Shown here piece after piece: positions 18,843 to 28,888 of a stretch of DNA of 64,000 bases (its first letter is position 1; every line of letters starts with the position of its first letter). The notes below the pieces were generated by a model. It did no database searches and was not told the origin of the DNA. It worked only from the letters and a program-made list of their open reading frames with translations. The position numbers and the translations under genes are program-made. The DNA is from Paenarthrobacter sp. PH39-S1 (GTDB taxonomy: Bacteria > Actinomycetota > Actinomycetes > Actinomycetales > Micrococcaceae): NCBI RefSeq assembly GCF_030063245.1, contig NZ_JASISR010000011.1:65531-129530 (forward strand). Reading direction: 5' to 3'.

Positions 18843-20330
18843 ATGGATGAGAACCTGGGGAAGTTCATCGCAGACTTCGGCACGCTGGCGCGCCTGGCGC
18901 AGGCCGGACTGGAGCTGGTGAAGGGCGGCGATGAGCTGCTCCGGACACTCACCGATCACCTTGGCGCGGCCGCTCAGGACCTATCTGTTGTGGTGGAGGA
19001 GATCGCACCGCACCGCCTGGTGGACCTCGACATCCTGCTGGAAGCCATGGCTGGCGGGGATCCGGACAACAGGCTGGTGGGCATCGGCGGCGGCGAGCAG
19101 CGCAACCATATGTCCCTCGGCGACATCATCCAGCAATCGCTGATTTTTCCGAACTTCCCGCTGTCCCAGCCCGACTACACGAATCTTGCCGTCGGCCCCG
19201 ACGAGCAGCGCCAGGCCGTGGCGCTGGGATTGCGGCTCTTTACGTACGCGAGCTCGCCCGTCGCGGTCCTCCAACGCGAAGCGAAACCCAAATTCGGCCG
19301 GCAGTTCGCCGCGCTGGAGGTCCTCGCCGCCCGGCCCTCCGTGGCCGCCGATTTCCTGGCCAATGTGCGCCGCGAAATGGAGCACCGAAGCGTCTTCAAG
19401 GGCCAGATCATCGCCCTGAGCATCAGCGATTTCGGGCCCAGCGTCGGCGGGGTGACGTTCGTGCGGCGCCCCGAACTGTCCGACAGCGACGTCATCCTCC
19501 CCGACGGCCTCCTCAGCAGGGTGGAGAACCACACTCTGGGCATCGCCCGGCAGGCCGACGTCCTGAGGGCGCACGGGCAGCACCTCAAGCGCGGCCTGCT
19601 CCTGTACGGTCCGCCGGGGACCGGCAAGACGCACACAGTCCGCTATCTCCTGAGTCAAAGTGAGGGCACGACGGCTGTGCTCCTCTCGGGCGGTTCGCTC
19701 GCCCGAATCTCGGAGGCGGCCAAGACCGCACGGGCCCTCGCGCCCTCAATCGTCGTGCTGGAGGACTGCGACCTGATCGCCGAGGACCGCAGTTTCGGCC
19801 ACGGCCCGCAGCCCCTGCTCTTCGAAGTGCTCGATGCCATGGACGGGCTGGATAACGATTCTGACGTCGCCTTTGTCCTGACCACCAACCGCGTGGACAT
19901 GCTGGAGCGCGCCCTTGCCCAGCGGCCCGGACGCGTGGACCTGGCCGTGGAAATCCCGCTCCCGTCCGAGCATGAGCGCACGGAACTGCTGCGCCTGTAC
20001 TCGCGCGGGCTTGCCTTTTCACCGTCGGCGCTCGAGTCCGCCACGGCACGAACCGCGGGCACCACGGCCTCGTTCGCCAAGGAGCTGGTCCGGCGCTCCG
20101 TGGTTGCTGCGTCATTGGCCGCCGAGGACCCCGCCGATGCACACCTCGCCGCTGCCGTGGACCAGCTCATGGCCGACGGCGAAGCTCTCACTCGCAGCCT
20201 GCTGGGCACGAACGCCGACCCCGGGGAACGCGGTCCGGGGGGCCAACCGGGGTTCCCGGGACCGTATCCCGCCCCGTATGGCTCAATGATGCGGTACGGC
20301 GCCAGCTACAGGCCGGTGGAAGGGGCGTAA
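18843..20330 (+). CDS. AAA family ATPase of unknown role
   Basis: A 495-residue protein. Residues 1-230 resemble nothing I can name and contain no membrane segment. The AAA module follows: Walker A GPPGTGKT (256-263), Walker B IVVLEDCD (about 301-308), a second region FVLTTNRVD and the arginine-finger-like AQRPGRVDLAVEIPLP. The last 40 residues are Gly/Pro/Tyr rich. The single AAA core with a CDC48/FtsH-like layout suggests a protein remodelling ATPase. It interrupts the glyoxylate regulon and has no obvious partner; there is no protease motif. Confidence 0.75.
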   Translation: MDENLGKFIADFGTLARLAQAGLELVKGGDELLRTLTDHLGAAAQDLSVVVEEIAPHRLVDLDILLEAMAGGDPDNRLVGIGGGEQRNHMSLGDIIQQSLIFPNFPLSQPDYTNLAVGPDEQRQAVALGLRLFTYASSPVAVLQREAKPKFGRQFAALEVLAARPSVAADFLANVRREMEHRSVFKGQIIALSISDFGPSVGGVTFVRRPELSDSDVILPDGLLSRVENHTLGIARQADVLRAHGQHLKRGLLLYGPPGTGKTHTVRYLLSQSEGTTAVLLSGGSLARISEAAKTARALAPSIVVLEDCDLIAEDRSFGHGPQPLLFEVLDAMDGLDNDSDVAFVLTTNRVDMLERALAQRPGRVDLAVEIPLPSEHERTELLRLYSRGLAFSPSALESATARTAGTTASFAKELVRRSVVAASLAAEDPADAHLAAAVDQLMADGEALTRSLLGTNADPGERGPGGQPGFPGPYPAPYGSMMRYGASYRPVEGA

Positions 20331-20389
20331 TCCTTCGGCAGCGAGGATGCCGGCGCGGAACAAGCGCGTGGAGATCCGGACGATATGTC

Positions 20390-20406
20390 TGGGTCCCCTT
20401 GACCCA
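20390..20406 (+). terminator. Weak hairpin after the AAA ATPase gene
   Basis: TGGGTC and GACCCA pair around a CCCTT loop, 60 bases after the stop codon. Six base pairs with no U-tract make this a weak candidate. Confidence 0.25.
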
Positions 20407-20480
20407 TTGATAAGGCGAGATCAGACTTTTATCGCCATAGCCGGGAAGCACCGTGACGTCGAGCCTTGGCGATAGGAGAA

Positions 20481-20600
20481 ATGACGGGCACGGTTGGGAG
20501 TCCACCGGTATTCGAAGCCTGCGCCAGTCTCGTGACATTGAGCGATGCTGGAATCCTGCTCGGTCTCTCCACCCAGCGGGTGCACCAACTCTCCAAATAA
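20481..20600 (+). pseudogene. Truncated small helix-turn-helix DNA-binding protein
   Basis: A 39-codon frame with an AGGAGAA site directly before its ATG. The residues LVTLSDAGILLGLSTQRVHQLSK match the N-terminal helix-turn-helix of small MerR/excisionase-like proteins, which normally continue for 30-40 more residues; here a TAA ends the frame. The downstream sequence in other frames is compatible with a decayed remainder. It lies beside the decayed RES system and may belong to the same remnant island. Confidence 0.45.
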
Positions 20601-20657
20601 TGGAGCGCTCGAACAGCGGATCGCCGTTCATGGAATCTGCACCGCGATCCCGAGGTA

Positions 20658-21238
20658 TCAGCAGTGGCTGACCAGCCAGTCAAAGCCCGGACCCGCACTG
20701 AATATCACTCCGCCGGTGGTCGTCGGGGTCAGATCCCTGACACCAACGCGGTCACCGAAGAGTACGAACGCTGCGTCCGTATTGCGCCGGTAACTCATCC
20801 AGACGACGCCGTGGAAACCCGATTTGTAGGCAGCTTCGGCCCAACGGACTGTCCTTGAGTACTGGGACGCTGTCGTCGCGCTCAGGGTCCCTGCGTCGGT
20901 TCCCAACACACGCAGACCATCTCCCATGAATGCTGCAAGTTTCAGTTCCCGTGTGGTGGCGATAGTTGCGGCAACACCGTCGGCGAAACTCGGGTACAGG
21001 ATCTTGCCGTTGCGCAATGGAACGCTATGGAGGATCGTTTCACAGACAGCAGCCTTAGGGGTGTCTGCGGCATAAAGAACCGGCACAGCGGGGTTTGCCG
21101 AAAAAGGCAAACCGGGTGCGGCTGCCGAAGCCTGGATTGAATTCCGCAGCCAATCGGGTGTTGGAGAAGACCCGCCACAGCTTAGTGCCTTCCTGCAGTA
21201 CCAAGGCCTGCGCCTCAAACGGCTGAGGAGGGGCTACC
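20658..21238 (-). pseudogene. RES-domain toxin gene, frameshifted
   Basis: RES-domain toxins degrade or modify NAD+. The N-terminal part (LWRVFSNTRLAAEFNPG, then GSRTRFAFFG) is in one frame and the rest (VPVLYAADTPKAAVCETILH to the stop) in the next, so the domain is whole except for a +1 shift at the four-G run 21090-21093; removing one base restores GKPAVPVLYAAD. No convincing start codon remains for the toxin frame; a TTG at 21204 is the nearest. It follows the antitoxin remnant directly, as usual for this family. Confidence 0.75.
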
Positions 21239-21666
21239 TCACCACTGAACGTTGAAACTCTGCTCCGCGGCGTAGACGACTTCGTCCCCGCGATCCAGCC
21301 GGTCGACCGGCCGTGCGTGCCCCTCGGCCGGTTGATCGCCAACAACCTTCCTGCGGACCGCTGCTCGGAAGCCCAACTCCGATTCGGCGACTTCGATCCA
21401 ACTGCCGCGGAGACCTCGTTACTGGTCAGGAGACCAAACTCGGCGTCCATTTCTCGCCAGGTATTTTCGGTCTCCTGCATGACGGCGGCCAGTTGGGGCG
21501 ACACGGCGACGTCCACGGCAGCGAGAGCAGGGCCGAGCGCTTCGACGCTGCGCGCCATATTTTCGGCCATTTGCAGCAGCAGAGGGCGTTTCCCCTGCGC
21601 TCCAGTGAGTGATTCTTCCTGTTGTTCCGTCGTCACTTTGGTTCTCCCGTCCGACGCTTTCGACAC
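21239..21666 (-). pseudogene. Antitoxin remnant of the RES system, internally deleted
   Basis: The frame from 21666 encodes the N-terminal part of the DNA-binding antitoxin (MDAEFGLLTSNEVSAAVGS, then RLLAINRPRG). The expected C-terminal end, RPVDRLDRGDEVVYAAEQ followed by SFNVQW and TGA at 21239-21241, is in a different frame just downstream. From memory of homologues, roughly 40 codons between the two parts are missing. The antitoxin is therefore non-functional, consistent with the broken toxin beside it. Confidence 0.65.
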
Positions 21667-21847
21667 AGGGGTCTACCTGTCCAGATCGTCAGGCGCCATG
21701 ACACGGCGCCTGGGAATGCCTGGAGATCTCCACCCTCGCGGACCTCCACGCAGCCGCGGGTGGCACCGGTCAACGGCTAAGAGAGGCGGCCGCTCAGCAG
21801 GGGTTGACGGTATGGCATCGCAGGCCTAAACTTTCATTAGGCAAGAT

Positions 21848-21872
21848 ATAGTTTTCATTATGTGAAAACTAT
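21848..21872. promoter_or_regulatory. Operator-like dyad upstream of hydroxypyruvate isomerase
   Basis: The arms ATAGTTTTCA and TGAAAACTAT are exact reverse complements around a 5-base spacer. The dyad is 48 bases before the hyi start in an AT-rich patch. It is a strong candidate for the IclR-type regulator at 12420-13193 to control the hyi-glxR-gcl-glxK-allB genes. The half-site AAAACTAT recurs at about 23894 upstream of gcl. Confidence 0.7.
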
Positions 21873-21919
21873 GGAACCATTAACACGAATCATCAAGACG
21901 CTGGCGAAGGACACCCTTA

Positions 21920-22702
21920 ATGACATACACAGTGAACTGCTCCATCCTCCTGACGGATCTCCCTCTGCTGGAGCGGCCGGCCGCGGCCAAGGCTGCCGGC
22001 TTTGACGCCGTCGAATTCTGGTGGCCCTTCGCTGAGTCGGTTCCCGCCGATGCCGAGGTGGCAGCCTTCGAAAACGCCATCACGGACGCCGGAGTCCAGC
22101 TCACAGGTCTGAACTTCAACGCCGGGAACATGCCGGCCGGGGACCGCGGACTGGTGTCCTGGAAGGGCCGCTGCTCGGAGTTCAAGGACAATATCGACGT
22201 CGTCGCCGGCATCGGCGCACGCCTGGGCTGCAAGGCCTTCAATGCCCTCTATGGCAACCGGATGGCTGAATTCACGCCCGAGGAGCAGGACGAACTCGCC
22301 GTGAAGAACCTGGTGGCCGCGGCCCAGGGCGTGGCCGGGATCGGTGGGACAGTGCTGCTGGAGCCTGTCAGCGGCGCCGAGCTCTACCCGATCAAGACTG
22401 CCGCGCAGGCCATGGACGTGATCGGCAAGGTCCGCGCCGCCGGTGCGGAGAACATCGCGCTGCTGGCGGATTTCTACCACCTCTCGGTAAACGGTGACGA
22501 TGTGGCCGCCGTGATCGACAGCTACGCCAAGGACTTCGGCCACATCCAGATCGCCGATGCACCCGGCCGCGGCGCCCCCGGTTCAGGCAAACTCCCCCTC
22601 GGCGACTGGATCACGAAGAGCCGCGACCTCGGCTACGACGGCCACATCGGCCTCGAATACAAGGCGGAGACGGACCAAGCCTTCGCCTGGCTGATCCGCT
22701 AG
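21920..22702 (+). CDS. hyi: Hydroxypyruvate isomerase
   Basis: A 260-residue xylose-isomerase-like TIM barrel. The opening YTVNCSILLTDLPLLERPAAAKAAGFDAVEFWWPF, NFNAGNMPAGDRG and the C-terminal GHIGLEYK are typical of Hyi, which interconverts hydroxypyruvate and tartronate semialdehyde. It is the first gene of the gcl cluster and stands behind the operator-like dyad. Confidence 0.93.
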   Translation: MTYTVNCSILLTDLPLLERPAAAKAAGFDAVEFWWPFAESVPADAEVAAFENAITDAGVQLTGLNFNAGNMPAGDRGLVSWKGRCSEFKDNIDVVAGIGARLGCKAFNALYGNRMAEFTPEEQDELAVKNLVAAAQGVAGIGGTVLLEPVSGAELYPIKTAAQAMDVIGKVRAAGAENIALLADFYHLSVNGDDVAAVIDSYAKDFGHIQIADAPGRGAPGSGKLPLGDWITKSRDLGYDGHIGLEYKAETDQAFAWLIR

Positions 22703-22767
22703 CCGGCATCTTAGGCGCAGCGCAGCACCCCACACCGCCCGCACCCCAGCGCAGCGACCCTCCCCCT

Positions 22768-22833
22768 CCCAACTAGGTCGCACTTGAGGCACTCAAAACC
22801 GCGAATGAGTGCAACAACTGCTACCTAGTTGGG
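22768..22833. repeat. 66-base structured palindromic repeat
   Basis: The outer arms CCCAACTAGGT and ACCTAGTTGGG are perfect 11-base inverted repeats. Inside, GCACTC (22789-22794) and GAGTGC (22807-22812) form a second perfect stem. The element sits between hyi and glxR and looks like a REP/MITE-type intergenic repeat; I believe similar CTAGTTGGG-ended elements occur in Arthrobacter genomes, but this is from memory. Confidence 0.7.
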
Positions 22834-22879
22834 CACACACCCCGCAGACGCACAAACGCGAAGACCCAAAGGATTCATT

Positions 22880-23767
22880 ATGACAAACGTTGCAGTTATC
22901 GGACTCGGCATCATGGGCCTCCCCATGGCCACTAATCTCGTCAAGGCCGGCTTCACCGTCACGGGCTTCAACCGCAGCCAGGACAAGATTGATGCCTTGG
23001 TCGAGGCGGGCGGCAACGGCGCCGGCAACATTGCCGAGGCCGTCAAGGATGCCGACGTCGTCATCACCATGGTGCCGGACTCCCCCGATGTTGAGGGCGT
23101 CGTGTCCGGCCCGGAGGGCGTCTTCGCCAACGCCAAGTCAGGAGCGTACTGGGTCGACGCGAGCAGCATCCGCCCGGATGTCAGCGTCCGGCTCGCCAAA
23201 GACGCCAAGGAAGCCGGCGTCAAGCCCCTCGACGCTCCGGTCTCCGGCGGTGAGCAGGGCGCCATCGACGCCGTGCTCTCCATCATGGTTGGCGGGGACG
23301 CCGCGGACTTTGATGCCGTTGCTGACGTGCTGAACGCCGTCGGCAAGACGATTGTGCACGTCGGCCCCTCCGGTTCGGGCCAGACGGTCAAGGCGGCCAA
23401 CCAGCTGATCGTGGCCGGCAACATCGAGCTGCTCGCGGAGGCCATCGTCTTCCTCGAGGCCTACGGCGTGGACACCAAGGCCGCGCTGAAGGTGCTCGGC
23501 GGCGGCCTGGCCGGCTCCAAGGTCCTCGAGCAGAAGGGTCAGAAGATGCTGGACCGCTCCTTCGAGCCCGGCTTCCGCCTGCAGCTGCACAACAAGGACA
23601 TGGGCATCGTCACCTCCGCCGCCCGCGAAGCCGGGGTCACCATCCCGCTCGGGGCCCTGGTCGCACAGCTGGTCGGCTCCATGGTCAACCAGGGCGACGG
23701 CGGCCTGGACCACTCCGGTCTCTTCAAGCTCGTCGAGCAGCTTTCCGGCAAGTCCGGAAAAAACTAG
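22880..23767 (+). CDS. glxR: 2-hydroxy-3-oxopropionate (tartronate semialdehyde) reductase
   Basis: A 295-residue beta-hydroxyacid dehydrogenase reducing tartronate semialdehyde to glycerate. It has the N-terminal NAD(P) fold (GLGIMGLPMATNLVKAG), the substrate motif DAPVSGGEQGA and the catalytic lysine region GSGQTVKAANQ. Start 22880 follows AAAGGA; an in-frame upstream ATG at 22829 falls within the palindromic repeat and is not used. It works directly after glyoxylate carboligase. Confidence 0.93.
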   Translation: MTNVAVIGLGIMGLPMATNLVKAGFTVTGFNRSQDKIDALVEAGGNGAGNIAEAVKDADVVITMVPDSPDVEGVVSGPEGVFANAKSGAYWVDASSIRPDVSVRLAKDAKEAGVKPLDAPVSGGEQGAIDAVLSIMVGGDAADFDAVADVLNAVGKTIVHVGPSGSGQTVKAANQLIVAGNIELLAEAIVFLEAYGVDTKAALKVLGGGLAGSKVLEQKGQKMLDRSFEPGFRLQLHNKDMGIVTSAAREAGVTIPLGALVAQLVGSMVNQGDGGLDHSGLFKLVEQLSGKSGKN

Positions 23768-23900
23768 CCAAGCCCGATCAACGGACCGTCCCGCACGATC
23801 CAATAACCGGAGCAACCGGCACGGTTTAATCAACCGCACCGCTTAATCAACCGGACCGCCCAACGCAGTCCAATCAGCCGGATCAACCGGCACAAAACTA
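23768..23900 (+). repeat. Degenerate short repeats of an AATCAACCGG(A/C)CCG motif
   Basis: The glxR-gcl intergenic region holds at least four imperfect copies of a roughly 14-base unit related to ATCAACCGGACCG. They form no obvious protein or hairpin array. Their origin is probably slippage. Confidence 0.5.
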
Positions 23901-23961
23901 TTTACAGACTTCCCCCGGCCGGTGCGCAGCGCCGGCCGGGGGACACCAGAAGGAGAATCCC

Positions 23962-25740
<1,779 letters not shown>

Positions 25741-25749
25741 GAGAAGCAC

Positions 25750-26907
25750 ATGCGCATTGTCATAGCCCCGGATAAATTCAAAGGCTCGCTCGCCGCTCCG
25801 GAGGTGGCCGCGCACCTGGCCGCCGGCCTGCTGGCCGCGGATCCGGGGCTGACAGTGGAGCAAATTCCAGTGGCCGACGGCGGCGAGGGGACGTTGGACG
25901 CCGCCGTCGCCTCAGGCTTTGAGCGCCGAAGCGCTACGGTGGCCGGCCCGACGGGCCTGCCGATCAGCGCGGACTTCGCGGTCCGCGGCAGCCAGGCGGT
26001 CATCGAAATGGCGGTGGCCTCCGGGCTCGCCGTGCTCCCCAACGGTGAACTGGCAGCGCTGACTGCCACCAGCCGCGGCACCGGGGACCTGATCCGGGCC
26101 GCCCTGGACGCCGGCTGCACGGACATCGTCCTCGGTGTGGGCGGCAGCGCGTGCACCGACGGCGGCGCCGGGCTGCTCAGCGCACTGGGCGTGAAACTGC
26201 TGGACGCACGCGGGCAGAAACTGCCCGACGGCGGCGGCGCCCTGGCGCGACTGGCGGAGGTGAGCGTCTGCGGGCTGGACCCACGGCTGGCCACCGCAAA
26301 CATAGTGCTGGCCAGCGATGTGGACAACCCGCTGCTGGGCCCCAACGGCGCGGCGGAAATCTTCGGCCCGCAAAAGGGCGCCTCCCCGCAGGACGTACTG
26401 GCGCTGGAGCACGGGCTTGAATGCTACTTCCGGCTGCTCTCCAACGCCATCGGCACGCATGCCGTCACCAGCTCCGATGCTCCCGGAGCCGGGGCCGCCG
26501 GCGGTGTGGGCTACGCGGCACTGGCCGTGCTGGGTGCGGTGCGTCGACCCGGCATCGAGGTGGTCCTTGACTTCACCGGGCTGGACGGGAGAATTGCGGG
26601 AACAGATCTGGTCATTACCGGCGAAGGCAGCCTGGATGAGCAGAGCCTGGGCGGCAAGACACCGATGGGAGTGGCGCAGGCCGCGGCGCGCGCCGGCATC
26701 CCGGTGATCGCCGTCTGCGGGCGAACCACCCTTGACCGCGGGACTCTGGCCGCCGCCGGCTTTGCCCAAACGTATGCCCTGACGGAGCTCGAGGCGGATG
26801 TCAGTAAATGCATGACGGAGGCCGGCGTGCTGCTGGAACAGCTGGGCGCGAAGATCGCCCTGCAGTGGGCCACCGAATCCGATACAAAGGAGTATTTCAA
26901 TGTCTGA
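25750..26907 (+). CDS. glxK: Glycerate kinase (GlxK/GarK type)
   Basis: A 385-residue glycerate kinase of the GarK family with RIVIAPDKFKGSLAAPEVA at the start, DGGEGTLDA, GVGGSACTDGGAGLL and the GEGSLDEQSLGGKTP motif. It phosphorylates glycerate to 2-phosphoglycerate, ending the glycerate route of glyoxylate use. Its end overlaps the allantoinase start by 8 bases. Confidence 0.94.
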   Translation: MRIVIAPDKFKGSLAAPEVAAHLAAGLLAADPGLTVEQIPVADGGEGTLDAAVASGFERRSATVAGPTGLPISADFAVRGSQAVIEMAVASGLAVLPNGELAALTATSRGTGDLIRAALDAGCTDIVLGVGGSACTDGGAGLLSALGVKLLDARGQKLPDGGGALARLAEVSVCGLDPRLATANIVLASDVDNPLLGPNGAAEIFGPQKGASPQDVLALEHGLECYFRLLSNAIGTHAVTSSDAPGAGAAGGVGYAALAVLGAVRRPGIEVVLDFTGLDGRIAGTDLVITGEGSLDEQSLGGKTPMGVAQAAARAGIPVIAVCGRTTLDRGTLAAAGFAQTYALTELEADVSKCMTEAGVLLEQLGAKIALQWATESDTKEYFNV

Positions 26908-28276
26908 ATCAACAGCAGCGCCCGATGCGGCACCCAAGGCCGCGTTCGATCTCGTCATCCGAGGAGGGCGGATCCTGACCACCGCTGGCATCGTGGCCCG
27001 CGAGGTGGGGATCCGCGACGGCGTGATCGTCGCCATCGAACCCCTAGGCAACGGATTGGAAGGCGCCAGGAGCATTGACCTGGCCGACGACGAAACGCTG
27101 ATCCCGGGCCTGGTGGATACCCACGTTCACGTCAACGAGCCCGGCAGGACGGAATGGGAAGGCTTTGCCTCCGCCACCCGCGCCGCCGCGGCCGGCGGAG
27201 TCACCACCATCATCGACATGCCGTTGAACAGCATTCCGCCGACGACGACGGTGGAAGCCCTGGAGCTCAAGCGCAGCGTGGCGCGTGACCAGGCCTTCGT
27301 AGATGTCGGTTTCTGGGGCGGTGCCATCCCGGGCAACAAGAAAGACCTGCGTGGGCTGCACGACGACGGCGTCTTCGGCTTCAAATGCTTCCTGCTGCAC
27401 TCCGGTGTGGACGAATTCCCCCATCTCGAGGCGGATGAGATGGAAGCGGACATGGCCGAGCTCAAGAGCTTCGACTCCCTGATGATCGTCCACGCGGAAG
27501 ACTCACGGGCCATCGACCATGCGCCCAGCGCCGAGGGGAACCACTACGACAGGTTCCTGGCCTCCCGTCCCCGTGGAGCGGAAAACGTAGCGGTTGCCGA
27601 GGTCATTGAGCGCGCGCGCTGGACCGGAGCCCGTGCGCACATCCTGCACCTGAGCTCCTCCGACGCGCTGCCCATGATCGCCACCGCCAAGCGTGACGGC
27701 GTCCGGCTCACGGTGGAGACCTGCCCGCACTACCTCACACTGATGGCGGAGGAAATCCCCAACGGTGCCACCGCCTACAAGTGCTGCCCCCCCATCCGCG
27801 AAGCAGCCAACCGCGAACTCCTTTGGGCCGGGCTGGAGGATGGCACCATCGACTGCATCGTGTCCGATCACTCCCCCAGCACTCTGGATCTGAAGGATCT
27901 GGAAAACGGCGACTTTGCCGTTGCCTGGGGCGGGGTCTCCTCGCTGCAGCTGGGGCTGTCCCTGATCTGGACCGAGGCCCGGCAGCGCGGCATCACGCTT
28001 GAACAGGTCATCTCGTGGATGTCCACCAAACCAGCGCAACTGGCCCGGCTGACCCAAAAGGGCCAGCTGGCACTGGGCTACGACGCCGACCTGGCCATCT
28101 TTGCCGCCGACGACGCCTACGTGGTGGACGTCTCGAAGCTCAAGCACAAGAACCCCATCACGCCCTACGACGGCCGCCCGCTGGCCGGAGTGGTCCGCAA
28201 AACCTTTTTACGCGGCCATGAAATCGACGGCATGACGCCCACCGGGAACCTGCTGCGCCGCGGGGACGTGGGCTAG
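26900..28276 (+). CDS. allB: Allantoinase
   Basis: A 458-residue cyclic amidohydrolase that opens allantoin to allantoate. Metal ligands are visible in DTHVHVNEPGRTEWEGF, in HILHLSS and in VSDHSPS; the lysine that bridges the metals is probably in GFKCFLLHSG. The 8-base overlap with glycerate kinase indicates one transcript with the gcl cluster. Its stop codon shares the CTAG palindrome with the repaired end of the convergent gene. Confidence 0.94.
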   Translation: MSESTAAPDAAPKAAFDLVIRGGRILTTAGIVAREVGIRDGVIVAIEPLGNGLEGARSIDLADDETLIPGLVDTHVHVNEPGRTEWEGFASATRAAAAGGVTTIIDMPLNSIPPTTTVEALELKRSVARDQAFVDVGFWGGAIPGNKKDLRGLHDDGVFGFKCFLLHSGVDEFPHLEADEMEADMAELKSFDSLMIVHAEDSRAIDHAPSAEGNHYDRFLASRPRGAENVAVAEVIERARWTGARAHILHLSSSDALPMIATAKRDGVRLTVETCPHYLTLMAEEIPNGATAYKCCPPIREAANRELLWAGLEDGTIDCIVSDHSPSTLDLKDLENGDFAVAWGGVSSLQLGLSLIWTEARQRGITLEQVISWMSTKPAQLARLTQKGQLALGYDADLAIFAADDAYVVDVSKLKHKNPITPYDGRPLAGVVRKTFLRGHEIDGMTPTGNLLRRGDVG

Positions 28277-28711
28277 CCGGTCCAACCGGTCCATCGGTCG
28301 AACCGCACCAGCCGGTCGGGGCCCTTTAGCCGTGTGGTCGCATCCATCCGCAGACCGCGGCGCGGGAAAACCGCCAGCCCCGCGCTTGCCCTGGGCAAGC
28401 AGGCGCAAGCTCTCGTAGCTTCGGCCGATCCTCCCGGCGATCGTCTTAAGCGAAACGAGATCTTCCTCATCGATGCCATTGACCTGAAACCCAGCCCGGG
28501 CAGCGTCCTCGACAACGCTGATGATCGCTGCACTCGGCGATACCGCTTCCCGGTTTACATCCAGCACACCTCGACCGTCTCGCGTGCCGGGAAAAGCATC
28601 GTCAAGACCGGCCTCAAAGAGTCGGTCGTAGTCCTCGTCGACGGGAGCCCGATCGAGGAAGACCGTGAATTCAAAATCGCTCACGTTTGGCGGCCCGCGC
28701 TGACCATGCAT
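28273..28711 (-). pseudogene. Small DNA-binding (helix-turn-helix) protein, frameshifted near the 3' end
   Basis: The N-terminal part (FEFTVFLDRAPVDEDYDRLFEAGLDDA, then DEEDLVSLKTIAGRIGRSYESLRLLAQGKRGAGGFP) fits a family of small actinobacterial proteins with a C-terminal helix-turn-helix and a GGFP turn. After GGFP the frame runs 69 bases into allB; a +1 shift at the run 28364-28370 gives instead MDATTRLKGPDRLVRFDRW and a stop at 28273, at the allB stop. I therefore take the gene to be frameshifted. A GTG at 28684 is an alternative start. Confidence 0.6.
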
Positions 28712-28888
28712 TTAAGCGAACATCTGGGCGTTGTGAGTTTACAACAGCCTCCACGTGGTAGACTCCAGCCGCTCGGGCCCAGCTAAGGCCTTTAGCCGAG
28801 GGGTCGCTATCTCTCGCTTCACACTCACTTTGGTACCCTCAAAGCGACAGACAGTGACCAATCGCTGTGAGCATTCGGAAGGAGACCC

